This document shows positions 35,536 through 48,243 of a stretch of 64,000 nt of DNA, in pieces. Location of the stretch: positions 1,984,001 through 2,048,000 of the forward strand of contig JAYXKI010000006.1 of the NCBI GenBank assembly GCA_037892935.1, in the 5' to 3' direction. The position numbers were made by a program, and so were the translations under genes. The notes below the pieces were generated by a model. The model saw nothing but the letters and a program-made list of their open reading frames with translations. It ran no database searches and was not told where the DNA came from. This DNA comes from Phlebopus portentosus (taxonomy: Eukaryota > Basidiomycota > Agaricomycetes > Boletales > Boletinellaceae). Position 1 is the stretch's first letter. Each line of letters opens with the position of its first letter.

Positions 35536-36885
35536 TCAGTCCTCATCACTCCCATAATCCAATGCGAGTCCAGATGCTAATGGTTTGGGCGGGGCAACTT
35601 GCTTCACAACATTCGTATTCTCGCGTCGCTTTCGAATCTCGGCAAAATATTTGAGGCCCTCGATAGTATCAGCGTTAAGTAGTCCTTTCGCTTGGACAGA
35701 GTCGTCTGAATCAGCCGAGTTATCGAGACGTCTTCGCTTCGAATTGGGTTGTTCGTCCTCTTCGTCTGAGTAGTCGTCACTACGTGTGAGTGCTTCAAGT
35801 TCTTTTCGCTGTTCCGCTTCCAAATCATCTCCATCCTTCCCTTCATCGTCCTCGCCATCCTTCAGCTCAACCCGCTCTTCCAGCGCGCGTACAGATCGCA
35901 TGGCTTCGATCATCTTCGGATCCATGCGGTCTTGTATACCTCGCTTGCCCATATCCAATATACGCCATTGTTCTTGTACTTTCGAAGTTGGGTTCGGATC
36001 TTCGGTCGCCCACCGCACGTTGAGGATCTCGTCGTTGTCCAGTGATTGACAAGCCATAGCTTCTTTTGCGAATTGTGCGTTGAGCTCAGAGACGTAGGTT
36101 ACGAATGCGACGCTTCGATATTGAAGGACACGGACTATTAAGAGCGAAAAGATGTATGTTAGCTCGTGCTGACAGGATGAGGACTGATTGATACGCACTC
36201 TTCTCTATAGCACCCCATTCCTTGAAATGCCTGATGACGATCTCCTCCGTCTCAGGTCCAGGACCCGTTTCTTTAATCCTCCCGATATACAGAGTCCGAT
36301 TCTGTCTCGAGAAACTACCCACACCGCCCATATCATCTCGATAATCGACGAACTTGTCTCGTGCGAAACAGTCCTTAGATGCATCAGGCAGCGTCCATGA
36401 CTCGTCAGGCAACAGATGCAGATACTCGCACTCCCAGCCGTACGGACAGCACCCTCGCGCGAAGAAGAGACAGCAATATCGCATTCCAATTGCGTTGGCC
36501 CTCGTAAGGCCTTGATCTCGTTTGATATTACATCTTGTTTGCGATTTCACTTTACTGAAGACAAGTTGATAAAATAGTGAGTTGGATCAAACAAAGACAG
36601 GAAAAGAAATACATACCTGGAGTAGCTGTCCTCCCTGTCACCTCCGGCCCATTTGTTGTACCAGATGTCTGTTCACGGATTAGCCATGCTTCAATGTCGC
36701 GTTGACTTTGATAGCTTACTGTACTCCTTCCCAGTCTGCACTGGCTCCTCCTTTTTGACTTGACCAGGCTTGACTTGCTTCCGAGCTGGCTTGAGTTTCT
36801 TAGGAGCCTTGAAGGAAGTAAGCGGCTTAATAGGCCCTACGGCAACTTCTTGCCCATTTTCTGCCGTGACCGTAGTTGTGCTCAT
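35536..36885 (-). CDS. CWC2: Pre-mRNA-splicing factor CWC2
   Basis: Four exons: 36885-36720, 36668-36617, 36554-36199 and 36134-35536, giving 390 residues. CWC2 is a Prp19-complex-associated RNA-binding protein that contacts U6 snRNA in the active spliceosome. The torus region (NIWYNKWAGGDRED, TRCNIKRDQGLTRAN) leads into a CCCH zinc finger (CLFFARGCCPYGWECEYLH). An RRM follows, with RNP2 LYIGRI and RNP1 VAFVTYV, then VRWATEDPNP. The C-terminal third is acidic and then basic (PNSKRRRLD) and ends DYGSDED. The start at 36885 (MSTTTVTAENG) is the first Met of the conserved-looking part. It shares a 229-bp divergent promoter with the carrier gene. Confidence 0.95.
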
Positions 36886-37114
36886 TGTACGTAGTTGACG
36901 ATGACCTCCCGGCAACACCACGACCACGAAACTTGTGTCGTGATTACTAATACAACTCAGCGCGTGATACGGATCGGCACTAGATCGACGGTAAAGTTTA
37001 TTCCCCCGCCAACCGAGGACGTCACTTTTGTCGTCTGTCTTCCGCCTCCTCTGCTCTATCTGCAAGCTTGGTTATTTCTCGTGTGTACGCCTCCCTATGC
37101 ATATTTAAATTCGA
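36886..37114. promoter_or_regulatory. Short divergent promoter of CWC2 and the LEU5-type carrier
   Basis: Only 229 bp lie between the two outward-facing start codons, so both genes must share control DNA. An AT-rich TATTTAAAT lies at 37100-37108, just before the carrier ATG. It may be a TATA-like element but is very close to the start codon. Confidence 0.45.
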
Positions 37115-38421
37115 ATGCCTCCAAATGTTTCAGTGAAAGGAGATAAAGAAAGCTTAGATTACACACTTCGGTCGGGATTGGCTGGTGGAGTAGCAGGATG
37201 TGTAGTGCGTATTCTAGGGATTGTTGATTGAGGATTGAATCCAGAGAAGCCAGCTAATAAATTGCGAATTTTGCAGGCGAAGACAGTTGTCGCGCCCCTC
37301 GACAGAGTTAAGATCCTTTTCCAGACTTCAAATCCGGACTTCACAAAGTACGCTGGTACGCTTCTGATTACGCTTATGCCACTGCGAACAACGGTCTGAA
37401 CCTCGCTCTTGTTCAGGATCATGGACCGGCGCGTATCATGCCGGTGTAGAGATTTATAGGAATTATGGTGTATGGGGTCTGTTCCAGGGCCACACGGCAA
37501 CGCTCTTGCGAATATTCCCGTATGCCGGTATCAAGTATATGTATTATGACCGGATTCATGTTGTACGTACTATCGTGCACTGTTCATTGGGGGTAACTGA
37601 CGAGAAGATACTTTCCAGGCACTGATGCCCACAAGGCAGCATGAGACTAATGTAAGGCGATTCATTGCTGGAGCGCTCTCTGGTTAGCGTATTTTTTGGT
37701 TCAGGATTTATCGAGAAGAACCTTCCTGCTGACAAACTGCACAGGAACATTGTCTGTCTGCTGCACATACCCCTTAGAACTTACGCGTGTCAGACTTGCC
37801 TATGTCACACGAACACACGAGGAAGCTCGGAGCAGAAGCACGCACTCTTCTCGACGCCCGCATCCCACGCTCCGCACAGCTATATCGGAGATCTACCACG
37901 AAACCGCCGCCTTCAAGCATACGGAATCTCTGTTCTCGGAAATACTCAGACACAAGACCCCTGCAAAGGCGATCCGGGCGCATCTGTTCTATCATTTCCC
38001 TATCCTGTCGTTCTATCGTGGATTCACAGTGTCTTTAATCGGTATGGTACCGTATGCGGGGACGTCCTTTCTCACGTGGGGTTATCTCCGCTCGCATTTC
38101 CTTCCTCCTCCGACACCCTCAAATCCCAAGCCAAAACCGACGCCATTAGCGGACTTCGCCTTTGGAGCGATCGCAGGCTCCGCCGCGCAGACGGTTTCGT
38201 ATCCTTTCGAGGTGATTCGCAGGAGAATGCAAGTGGGTGGACTGACGAACCCAGATCCGAGAGCTTGGTTGACTTTCGCTGAGACGATAAAACGAATATG
38301 GGATACGAGAGGTTGGCGAGGGTTTTACGTCGGCTTGGGGATTGGACTAGCGAAAGTGGTGCCTATGACGGCGACGAGTTTTGCGGTCTGGCAGTGGGGA
38401 AAGAGGCTACTTAGTATCTAG
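37115..38421 (+). CDS. LEU5: Mitochondrial carrier, LEU5 / SLC25A42 type (coenzyme A)
   Basis: Five exons: 37115-37204, 37277-37355, 37417-37562, 37619-37682 and 37745-38421, giving 351 residues. The three-fold carrier repeat is clear, each with the PxD/ExxR/K signature: APLDRVKILFQ, TYPLELTRVRLAY and SYPFEVIRRRMQVGG. Repeat-matching motifs (GLFQGHTATLLRIFPYAGIKY, LSFYRGFTVSLIGMVPYAGTSF, FYVGLGIGLAKVVPMTATSF) are intact. The pattern matches Leu5 and the Graves-disease carrier group, which import CoA or its precursor into the matrix. An unusually long loop between repeats (about 200-235) is rich in His, Arg and Ser. The substrate is inferred from family resemblance. Confidence 0.93.
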
Positions 38422-38554
38422 AATGCAGTTTTTTTTTTGGTATTATTCATCACTAGGCATGAGAACAACAGCAATGACAATGCAACATTGGAAACAAGCT
38501 ATGTAATTGATAGTTCCAGTTCCGGGATGATAGTGCTAAGGAATGGGTAATGGT

Positions 38555-40034
38555 TCAAGAACCAGATACTTCAGGTGAAGCCGAGTCCTCCTCTCGGTAG
38601 CCCTCATCCTGGATATCGAGCGTAGCAAGTCTAGCCGCCTCCTCCGCTTCGTGCTCTGCTTCTGTCTCTCGTCTGTACTTCTCGATGTCCCATTCTTCAC
38701 CGACATCCTCGTCTTCGTCTGCAAACCATTCGGGGTTGTATGTGAACTAAAGTCAAGGCGGGGGGTCAATTTACAAAACCATAGTGGGCGAAGAAACCGC
38801 AATGAATGAGTAGAGAAATACGTACGAGATCTCGTCCGCTCATGCCTGAGCTCTTGCCTGCCGCAGCCTGTGTCTCCTTAGCTGTCTTCATTGCTTCCTC
38901 TTCGGCCTTCTTCTTGTCCATCCTTGTACGTTTCCACTTTGCGAACGTCTCTCGATTGACGGGCGTCAAATTCGGTCCAAGTTTATGGCGCTAAAGGGAG
39001 CGAGAAAAGGGTTCAGTCAATATGTGTTAAAAAGATCAACCATGGGAGGAAAGGGGACGAACCTCGACTTCGAGGAACTCCTCCAAGCTGATCGTGTTCG
39101 CCTTCGCGGCCTCTTCTGCAGCTTTCTTCTGAGACTTGAGAACGAATCCTGGTGGTAAGGCGTGTCGGTATTGACATTTCTCGCCGCCATTGGGGCATTC
39201 CCAGAACCAGCCGAACCTTGAAGAACAAATGAGTCCATGAAGCAAGGTGACAGAATCAGCTTTAACGTACTTCTGGGTCTCGATTGCTTCGATGAAGTAT
39301 TTGCATACGATCTGTAGCAGTGTGAGGATATGTCATGAGAGAATGACAGTGAAGGCTTACGTCTGTGGTTGTTTTCGGATTGCCATGCTTCGAAAGCACT
39401 ACAGACCTTAGCTTCGCTTCGTCCCAGTTCTCCATCGTGTCTACGAAAAATCATCAACAAAATTCGCAAAGTCAGCAAACAACATACCCATCATCTTCTC
39501 CTCTCTCGCGTCCTCATACAGATTCTTCTTCTCCACCTTCCTCCCAACATTCAGATCATGACTGAACTTGCACTTGTTCCCTTTATCACAATGGCCCGCC
39601 TTATAAAACGCACATAGCACCGTCTTCGGATCCACACCAAACGGCACTTTCTGAGTCTGTACGGGTTTGAGCAAAGCTGCCTCTTCCTTGGCGCGTTTAG
39701 CTTCTTCGACTTTTTGCTTCTCTCGTAGGGCCTTTTCGCGCTCCTTCTCGAGAGTGGCGCGAGACTTGCCGGATTGTTCGGCTTGCTTTTGGATGGCGGC
39801 GACTTGCTTTTGGACTTTTGCCGACCTGTTTTTCTGAGCATCGGTGAGACGAGGTGTTGTTTGATATGCTGAATGGCGAGTTGCGAAGCCTAAGGACGTA
39901 CATTCTTCATCCCGAACGTCTGTAGAATCTGATTTAGCATCCTCAAGCTGGACGCGGAGAGAATGTTAAGCGCTTACCTTGTCGGCGGCCACCTTCTGCC
40001 CTCCCCCACCTTTTTCCTGTTTCTTCGGCGGCAT
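38555..40034 (-). CDS. TMA46: CCCH zinc-finger protein TMA46 / ZC3H15 (DFRP1)
   Basis: Eight exons: 40034-39978, 39919-39902, 39833-39488, 39440-39361, 39311-39271, 39216-39063, 38990-38826 and 38746-38555, giving 350 residues, close to yeast Tma46. The protein binds ribosomes and stabilises the DRG GTPase Rbg1. It starts [12 protein letters not shown]. Two CCCH fingers follow: [19 protein letters not shown], and one begun by CKYFIEAIE and finished by [12 protein letters not shown]. Next come [12 protein letters not shown], the [15 protein letters not shown] helix and the acidic DFRP region ([21 protein letters not shown]). Exon 2 is only 18 nt. All phases close. It converges with the carrier gene at a distance of 133 bp. 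Confidence 0.95.
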
Positions 40035-40304
40035 TTTGACGTCAATGAAGCCTTACAGGTGCTGGTACAGTCGTTGCAAGCCGGTCAAGTACACGAGGAA
40101 GGCATGTTCCGTGGAAATTGATCTCCAATCTACGCTTTGATCGACTTGCCATTTTAGGAAAGCGCTGACGTCATTCAGATCAAACAATATTTTTTCCAGG
40201 TCTTTTTTTTTTGGTCTCCTTGCTCGCTGGCAGCTTTCCAAGGTTCTTTGATCTCGGTAAAACGACAAATCAACAGTTTTGATATAAGTACAGGGCGTAT
40301 ATCC

Positions 40305-42618
40305 CTAGAAGAACACAAGGACGGCCTCGCTCGCTCTTACTGTAACCGTCCCATCTTCCAACCCTTCAATCACCTCCTTTCCGGAGGCGGTCCCATTCTC
40401 ATACGACTGTCCAGCCCATAACACTCGACTCACATCCTTCGAATCAAGTCCAGGGCTCGTCATCCTCTTCACTTTCGTTTGGCCATAATTTTTTCTCCCT
40501 CTTGGCTTCCGTGAATACGGAGACAAGTCAAAGACTGCTTCGTTCTGAGCGGCGTCTTCTTCCGGGGTCGAGACGTTCCGCACAGCCAAATTAAGTAAGA
40601 CCATCCGCGCGATGTTGTCTTTTCGCGCCTCTGGATCCCAGATTGCATAGACCGCTAATTGTGGGTCGGATTCGACGGGAATGAGACTGAGCTGAGTTTG
40701 TGTTGATTTGCCGACGGCTTCGTTGATCAGGAGGTATGAGACGAAGGAGGGCGAGGCGCGTGCGCTGCCGTAGCGTTCTGTCTCGACTGGGTACCAAAGG
40801 TCGTACTACGACATGAAGATAGTGGAGAACGTGAGCATCAGCGATTACCTTTTAATATTGGATTAGTGGGCATACCCAGGAGAATCCGGGACTAAAGTAG
40901 TGAGAGCAGATAAACGTCTGATTGGAAGCTCAAGACGCGATGATAACAGTGACTTACGCATTTGCTTGCTGACTGCTTTGAAAAACAAGCGTAGCACCTT
41001 GATGTAGATACAAACGTGAGATGTTCAGAAAGGCACCATACAGGACAGCTGGAAGCAGATCGTCAATAAGGAAAATCAAACTCCATAGCAAAGAAAAGTT
41101 ATACGTACTGTCTGCGATCCAAAGTGCTTGCCCAAATGTATCCGTCACGTTCTGCTTTCCAGAGCATGAGACTGAGCTATATTCTCCTGTGTTTATCTCT
41201 CAGAACTGAAATCATCTACTGGCATTAATGACATACCGACAACGAACTCTTTCACTCTGCTTCTCGCAGCTGCGATCTGGGGTTTCCAGAGATCTAGGTA
41301 TGCCTAAAGTTCAAAATAGACGGTGAGAATCGGAAGGATGAAGCGAAGCGGAAATAAACATCACCGTGATGTTCTGGTGGTTAATGAGATTCGGAAGTGT
41401 CGCAATAGCATCACGAGGCGGATCGCATGTCGAATATTGGTACCTGAATAAGGATATGGATATCATCTTATAAGGGCCGGATAAACTCATAATTAGAACA
41501 CCTTGAACAAGACACGCACGTATGCTGGTCAAATAGCTTGACCACGCCTGTAGAGTCAATACCATCTTCGATAGCCGACACAGTCGTTATCGGAGCAGCA
41601 GACGTAGGATCTTCAGCTACTCCTCCAGCCTGAAAGATTCGAGGAGGGAGATTGAGGCGCTCTGTCAACTCCGCTGTCCAATTCTAAAAAAAGTGACATT
41701 CGATAGTCGGAAGATAAACGATGAGTGACAGCCAATAGTAAGGACACGCACGAGGAACTGAGCCGTATAATCCGCCGAAGACCAGGTGCCAGGTCTCGAG
41801 CCACCGGCATAATGATCGGGCTCATTACCCACTTCACATGCCAGATTTAGCTCAACACACGAAAATCAACTTCGACTTGAGGAGCATTCACATTGCAAAG
41901 CATAAATCCTATCCCACCCGAGGTATTTGATGCCTGCTTCGATCTGACCCTGCGCGATATCGACAGAGTCATTGCCGAGGTTCACGTCCCAGACGAATCG
42001 CGAGGATTTGGGAAAGTTGTGCAAGGATTCGAAGAATGCTGGACCGCTGGGTACAGTATAATGTAAATACCGGAGTACCCTAGAATGAAAATGAATCGGA
42101 GAACGAAAAAGTCTCACTATGATGTTCTGTATATACCTCCGGACTGGGTCAGAGTAGTCGTCAGCACTCGTTTATCGAGCTGAGAGATAGTATACTCACA
42201 GGGCTTTGATCGAGTACTAATGCTGGTGCTTCAGGGTCGAACATTGAACTGTCGCTAATAACATAAAGAAATCACTATTTGTCACACTACATTTCCTCAC
42301 CAAATTATGAGTAACATACACTGTAATACCACCGGGACGAATATCCGGACCTACACCTGTTCGTTCGACGAGCCTATTCATAAGTTCCTGGGTAAGACGA
42401 TTCGGATGCGAACGGTTCCCAGCGAACGAAGGTAAGAATGAGAGCTCGAAGGAAAATGATGCAAGACGTCTGTCCAAAAGCTGAGAGGCATTGAATGGAA
42501 TTGGTGAGATAGCCGGTAAGTCAACAGCCTGACTGGACCCATTGGTATTGCCAGTAGCAGGAGCAGAACTCTGGATACGGCAAACCAGTAGAGCCACGAG
42601 AGTGAGCAATGCAAGCAT
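40305..42618 (-). CDS. Secreted glycoside hydrolase family 79 (beta-glucuronidase-like)
   Basis: Twelve exons: 42618-42320, 42254-42200, 42143-42118, 42046-41892, 41831-41752, 41683-41520, 41443-41365, 41303-41237, 41186-41109, 41048-40958, 40891-40876 and 40805-40305, giving 536 residues. A signal peptide opens the protein (MLALLTLVALLVCRIQSS). Conserved segments: SFSFELSFLPSFAGN, the DIRPGGIT strand, SGGIYRTSYGPAFFE, LQLGNEPDHY (catalytic acid/base Glu) and VVGEYSSVSC (likely nucleophile Glu). The C-terminal beta-domain begins near YDLWYPVETERYG. Basidiomycete GH79 enzymes remove 4-O-methyl-glucuronic acid from glycans such as arabinogalactan proteins. Several exons are 16-80 nt, and the splice sites were fixed by motif continuity. 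The precise substrate is inference. Confidence 0.9.
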
Positions 42619-43350
42619 CTTGAACTTCAGCCGAGTGAAAGAACTCGAGAAAAATGAAAATTATTATCTGTTTTTATATCGTCATTGAGCGGACCGTCGC
42701 AGACCCGGCTCGGTGAGCGAAATGTACGGGCGATCATCTGATCTGTCATATTCCGTGCTGTGGTATGTACAGTAATTTTGCGCACTACTACGTTCCATGT
42801 ACGCCTGACGCTAAGACGAGTAATTGCCGTCTTTTACCGGACAGTAATTCAGAGAGAGAAAAGATGGAGAGAATTTGATCAGGTGAGCTCGTCATTAATG
42901 ACTGAATACTTTAAGACCACGAGCAACGCCAAATAGCTATGGTGAGCAGATTTGAATGACACAGCAAGTGAATTTGTTGCTTAATACCGTTGAATAAACC
43001 GAAGACAAGACTGGCATGAATCCGATTCTGACATGCAATGCACGTCTGAGAAGTACCGACACAGTCGTTTGTTTGTTTTTGCTGCATTTCATGACATGAA
43101 TTCGAATGAGATAGAATTTATCTCGGTTGTCTCGAGCCAAGGAGATGAAGGCAAGTCAGTGATCGACATACGGAGGCAAAAGGCGGACTCGGAAACAGGC
43201 CCAAACGGCGCTTGAGACGCGCGCGTCAGCACATGCATCACTACTAGCCAGCACTATCTTTATCAGTCGCCGTGAGACTGCCAGTGCCATGCCTCCACCC
43301 TCTTCATAACCATCAACTACCTATCCTGGTGGCCTCATCAGCTTGCCACC
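42619..43350. other. Divergent intergenic region
   Basis: Upstream of the GH79 gene (-) and the MFS transporter (+). AT-rich with short frames only. No TATA element or repeat could be assigned with confidence. Confidence 0.5.
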
Positions 43351-46120
43351 ATGTCGCTCGCTCTCAGGGTGGATGATGCGTCCAACAGCGTACTTGTCGA
43401 AGAGCCCGAGTTGGATGGTATCGCAAACGACCCGATTCTATCTCCTGCTATCGCAACTTCCAAGTCGCACTCACGCATGCGTGTCCCAGGAATACTGGTA
43501 TCCGGGGAGAATCAGGTGGGCGTTCAGCCTGCTACAGGCGAAACTGACCCGCTGCTGGGCAGCGAAGGTGGCAGAGAGGAGCACAAGAAGCCGTTCTACC
43601 GTCCGAGGCCATTATGGTGAGTCACTGCTTTACTCACCATTCGGCAAGATAAGCACGTACACAAACATAAATTCACAGGATCGTCCCATTCGCAGTCTTA
43701 GCTTCTATAACGGTATGTCCTACGTACGTTTGCAGAAGTACTTTATTGACCTTCTCCCTTGAATTCAGAGAGGAATGACTATTGCACCTCGAGTTGAGGT
43801 CTTCACGCAATTATCCTGCAATGCGGTATTCGGGTACCCGCCTCATTTCAATCATAGCACAGAACCACACGAGTTATGGACACTCTCCCGATCATTAAAT
43901 CCGATAACGGATTCAACAAATCGTGGCATTCAATTCACTACTTATACCGCGATCGACAAAGATGGTACCGGGGGAAATGCCGAGGAAGACGAGGAGAATG
44001 ATGATGACCCGATGCGTATTCCTTCGAAACGCTGCCTTTCCGATCCGGCGGTTCAATCCTACGCGGCGCGTCTGCAAACTATCATGGCAACAACTGTCGG
44101 TCTGTGCTCTGCACTCTCGACGGCTTGGTGGGGTCATTTTGGCGAGCGACATGGTCGCACACGAGTGCTTGCAGTTACCACATTCGGACTTTTGCTCACC
44201 GATCTTGTGTTTATTCTCGTTTCTCTTCCGCATTCGCCACTTGCCGTGCATGGCCACAAGTTACTCGTTATCGCCCCAGCAATTGAAGGACTGCTTGGCG
44301 GCTGGTCCACATTGCAGGGAGCGACATCCGCCTACGTATCCGACTGTACTTCCGACGGGTCGCGCGCTCACATCTTTTCCCGTTTTATGGGTGTCTTTTA
44401 CTTTGGATTTGCAATGGGTCCGATGCTTGGCGCTTGGGTGATCACCCATCCTCCCTCGTTTCTGCGAGTGCTTCTTCATCTTGAAACCGCGAGCGTGGGA
44501 CATACGGTTACACCCGTGTTCTGGCTTGCCGTCTGCTTCTCTTTCGCGAACTTTTTGCAGGCTGTCTTTGTGATTCCGGAAAGTCTGGGAAAGAATAAGA
44601 AAGGAGAGGTTGCATCGGACTTGAGTTCCGCTCTTGGAGATCGATCAGAAGAAGATCAGACCTCAAAAAGTGCCAGCGGCAGTATTCTATCGTTTATGAA
44701 GGGCATCTTTGCACCCTTGTTAGTATTCGCACCGAAGGTTCGACCAAATGGAAGGGACTGGAACATGACGCTTCTTGCTCTAGCGTTGTTTGGGTACTTG
44801 CTCTCATCGGTGCGCGATAGCTTTCTTCCGGGAAAACTCGTCTAATTACACTTTATTTCAGGGGATCTTCCAACTCAAGTACCTCTATGCGGAACACGTA
44901 TTCGCGTGGGAAGCCGAACAGGTTCGACTCCGGACTCTTGTACCGTTCCAGAAACTTGTCCTGATAGTCTTTTCACTTTCGGCAGCTGAGCTACTATATC
45001 ACCTTCGTTGGTGGCGCGAGAGCTGTCCACCTACTTTTCCTCATGCCTTGTGTGTATTCAACGATCCCGCGATTGCTGCTTTTTCTGTGCTCATCTCCTT
45101 TTAGTCGTTATTTCCTGCTTCAAGCCTAAATTTAAGAAGCAGAAGAAGGGTACTGTTCAACAGAATACAGCGGCAGGAGGCAATAAGAAGCCGAAACCAA
45201 CAAAGGGCCAGCTCATCGCGGAAATGAAGTTCGACCTGCGCATCACGCGTCTTTCTTACGCGCTTGATATTCTTTCGCACACCCTGGTTTCACTGTCAAG
45301 CACTTTGCCGACGACTGCGGCTCAGGCGGCATTTGTTGGATTTACCGTTCTAAGTAGTTTTAGTTCCGGCATCATGCCTAGCATGCAGAGCCTAGCGCTA
45401 TGTGTCATGCAGACGGAAGCCGCGGAAGACGAACGTTTAGGCGTTGCGAAGCCCGGCGGTGCTGGCGTAGCTATAGGGAGTCTCTTCGGAGCCCTTGCGG
45501 TGCTGCAAGCAACAGGCCAGATGATTCTTGGAGTAGGTTCTCTTCCACGTTTCACGCGATCCCTTCGCTGATTCTTCTGATTGTCGTTGTTTACTAAATT
45601 TATCCGTTCCTTCGACACCTTCGTCTCCTCTACCTTACCCATCCTCCATTCTCCGTTGCCACCGTCTTCTTGCCTTCTCGACTTCTGTCTCATGTAGCCC
45701 ATGCTGTTCGGGCTGGTGTACAGCACGACGGTAGCGCGATTCCCAAAAGGCATTTTCGTGCTCGCTGCCTCCATTCTTCTCATTTCGCTGTTGCTTCTCG
45801 CGCGCGTACACCCGCATTCGCAGCGACCCGCGGACATGAAGAAGACGAAGCAGCAGCAGCAGCACCATCCGCAGGCAGCTCGTGGAAAGAAACAGGGCTA
45901 TGGCGGACGTCTTTGGGACCCTCGTGGATATGGATATGGGCCTGGAACTTCCGGACCTAAGACTGAGGCGGAACGCGGCCGCTCTCGCGTCAGTAAAGAC
46001 CTTTCGGGCACAGGCACGCATCGATCGAGCTACCCGGTTCCGGCATCGACACCAGATGGTGACGTCCAAGTCTACGATGACGGAGAATTGGAAGCCGGAC
46101 GCGGATACGGCAGCGCGTAG
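43351..46120 (+). CDS. Major facilitator superfamily transporter
   Basis: Seven exons: 43351-43616, 43679-43712, 43769-44809, 44862-44921, 44986-45049, 45105-45532 and 45698-46120, giving 771 residues. About 90 cytosolic N-terminal residues precede the first membrane segment (WIVPFAVLASITRGM). The loop 2-3 motif A is visible (WWGHFGERHGRTRVL), with further helices VTTFGLLLTDLVFILVSL and MGVFYFGFAMGPMLGAWVI. Two long hydrophilic inserts are an acidic one near residues 150-190 and a Lys-rich cytosolic loop (KPKFKKQKKG). A Gly/Ser/Arg-rich tail ends the protein. It resembles the TetA/HIAT1-like branch of MFS; the cargo is unknown. The exon 5 to 6 junction is the least certain because several donors overlap at 45047-45052. 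Confidence 0.85.
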
Positions 46121-46183
46121 ATAGGTAAAGAGTTATTTTCGTCCTTATAATCATTCTCATGCTGTATATTCCTGCCTTATGAT

Positions 46184-46204
46184 TAGAGCTTAGAGCTTAG
46201 AGCT
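46184..46204. repeat. Heptamer tandem repeat (TAGAGCT)x3
   Basis: Three exact copies of TAGAGCT lie head to tail, followed by a partial fourth. They lie 64 bp past the stop codon of the MFS gene, probably in its 3' UTR. Confidence 0.8.
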
Positions 46205-46338
46205 TAGAACTTCCCCCCGGGGCTTTTGTATCTTGCGTAGTACCTGTAGTTTGTAATCTTCATCTGTATGTATATGTGGTAGATCTACATTTATTGTAAG
46301 AACAAATATCAGAATTTTTAGACTATGTAGAGAGTCGA

Positions 46339-46359
46339 ATTCCATTCCATTCCATTTCC
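46339..46359. repeat. ATTCC pentamer array
   Basis: Three exact ATTCC units are followed by a degenerate fourth (ATTTCC). A simple-sequence tract with no implied function. Confidence 0.7.
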
Positions 46360-46712
46360 TTGATATTTGATGCTATCGCCGACTCAACGTAATGAAGCGG
46401 CGTGTCCTACTGCACGTTTGATTCCATAGATTGCCTTTACGTCCGTTTTTTCAATCCGTTGCGGTAATACCTATTCCACGAACATATAGTTCAAAAAAAG
46501 AGGAGAGGGGCTCAAGTAATCCGGATATCATGTAATTTCCCTTGTTATCGCTCAAGTTGATCCATTGGATTACTCGAATCTACAATTCATTATTCCATAA
46601 TAAAGCGTAACTTTCGGTTGTAGTGCAAACTCTAGTATCGCGGCTTCCTTCATGGATGCTATATAGCAATTGGTAAAAAAAGAAGCCTTCACGGATCAGG
46701 GCGGACATCATC

Positions 46713-46981
46713 TTTGTTCGTTTGATCGGAGTAAACGGGTTTGAATAGTGAGTTCATCCGCTAAAACTCACATTCAGCAGAGAAAGATATTTTAAGATCA
46801 GTTTATCTGTGCAAAGCCCGCAACCGCGAAGATATTTATGGGGGCGGAGAAGTTTCGTTCGTTTTACTCGGAGTAAACGGGTTTGAGTAGTGAGTTCATC
46901 CGCCAGAACACTCGCTCAGTAAAGAAGAAGTCAATTTATATCTCCAAAGCCCGCGAAGATGTGGTGGCGGAGAAAATTGAG
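46713..46981. repeat. Imperfect 135-bp tandem direct repeat (two copies)
   Basis: Copy 1 (46713-46850) and copy 2 (46852-46981) share, in the same order, CGGAGTAAACGGGTTTGA, TAGTGAGTTCATCCGC, CAAAGCCCGC, GCGAAGAT and GGCGGAGAA. The segments between these blocks have diverged by substitutions and small indels, so the duplication is not recent. No terminal inverted repeats or frame link it to a known mobile element. Confidence 0.8.
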
Positions 46982-48243
46982 TTTGTTCGAATGCTTGGTA
47001 GTGAAAAGGAAGATAAGGAGTCTAAAAGAGAAATTTCAGATGATGGCCTACGCACGCCGTGCGTTCAAAGTGGTTACATTGAGGGGTTGATCTTGTATAG
47101 CCGCGGCTGAAGTCCGGGTCCGTCTATTTCGGCGAGGTAAGAAGGTACCGTCGCGTAATATTGCACACAGGGGACCACTTCTGCTCCTTCATGGATGGAT
47201 GCTTCAACTTGAACAATTCCGAAAGGAAAGGTGATAACAGTGAGAATGTCGGTACTTTCAGTTTCCCTTTCAATGCCATTTCTTCTGTCTGTAAGAAAAG
47301 TCTTGCTTTCACGGAAGATTGGATGAATTACGGACAAAGACACAAAGACTCGAGACACTCATGACAAATTTGGAGGGAAATTAGATTTTCTGAACATTGC
47401 CTAAAGTGGATAGTGAAACGATGACGTCGCGTGGCTTACACTAGTTACTTCCGTTTTTGTATTTGGCTTGACTTTGGCTTTTGACTTTCATTTTGAAATT
47501 TGATCGAGGCCGTCTACTACTTTGTACGATAGATCGTCTTTGATGCTGTCCTTTGTAGCTGATAGCCTAGAAGAGTGAGCTACGAACCTCACGAGTCTCC
47601 ATTCTGCACGCTGGGCGCTTTTGGCGCTTTTCTCCTGGGCCATGGCGATCATCAATATTCGACGATGCCACGTCATATAAATTATCCGTCGCTATTTGCC
47701 AAGATGATAAACACGGAGTCTCCAAGTCTAAGCAGTAATCGGCTAGAGGGAGAAAGTTGTTCCTTGATGTTCCTCATCGTCAAGGACGACTCGGAGTGAG
47801 TACGTCACGAACTTCTTTGTGGCGCCAAGTGAGGACTGGCCGAAACGTATGATCTACTCATCCGACAATCCTTCAGACATTCGCCATTTCTTGCTTCTGG
47901 ACGAGAAAACAAAGGGTGTGCCTCACTTCGTCGTCTTGTACGTTCGACTTGTCTTCTCTTGTCGTTTCTCTTGAAGGGGTAGCGAAGCACATGACAAGTC
48001 ACTTTACTACAAGTACCGTTCCTGCAGATCCTTTACGATCCGTGTGATAGATGGTTGCTCTCTTCAACGGGGATTTGTTCTGAACTCGGATAAATATCCC
48101 TTCGTTGCTGGCATTTATTCGGTTTATACATCGAGAAGTCGTTCATTGTGGGACCAAGTACTGCGCAAATATGAGGTTGTGCACGTATCGAGGGGTTTTG
48201 TCGGTAGATATCGACGAGACTATTCCGTAGGATGGATACAGGG

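Noticed and set aside
43913..44257. Antisense frames across the MFS gene
   Set aside because: They are opposite to well-supported membrane segments and carry no motif.
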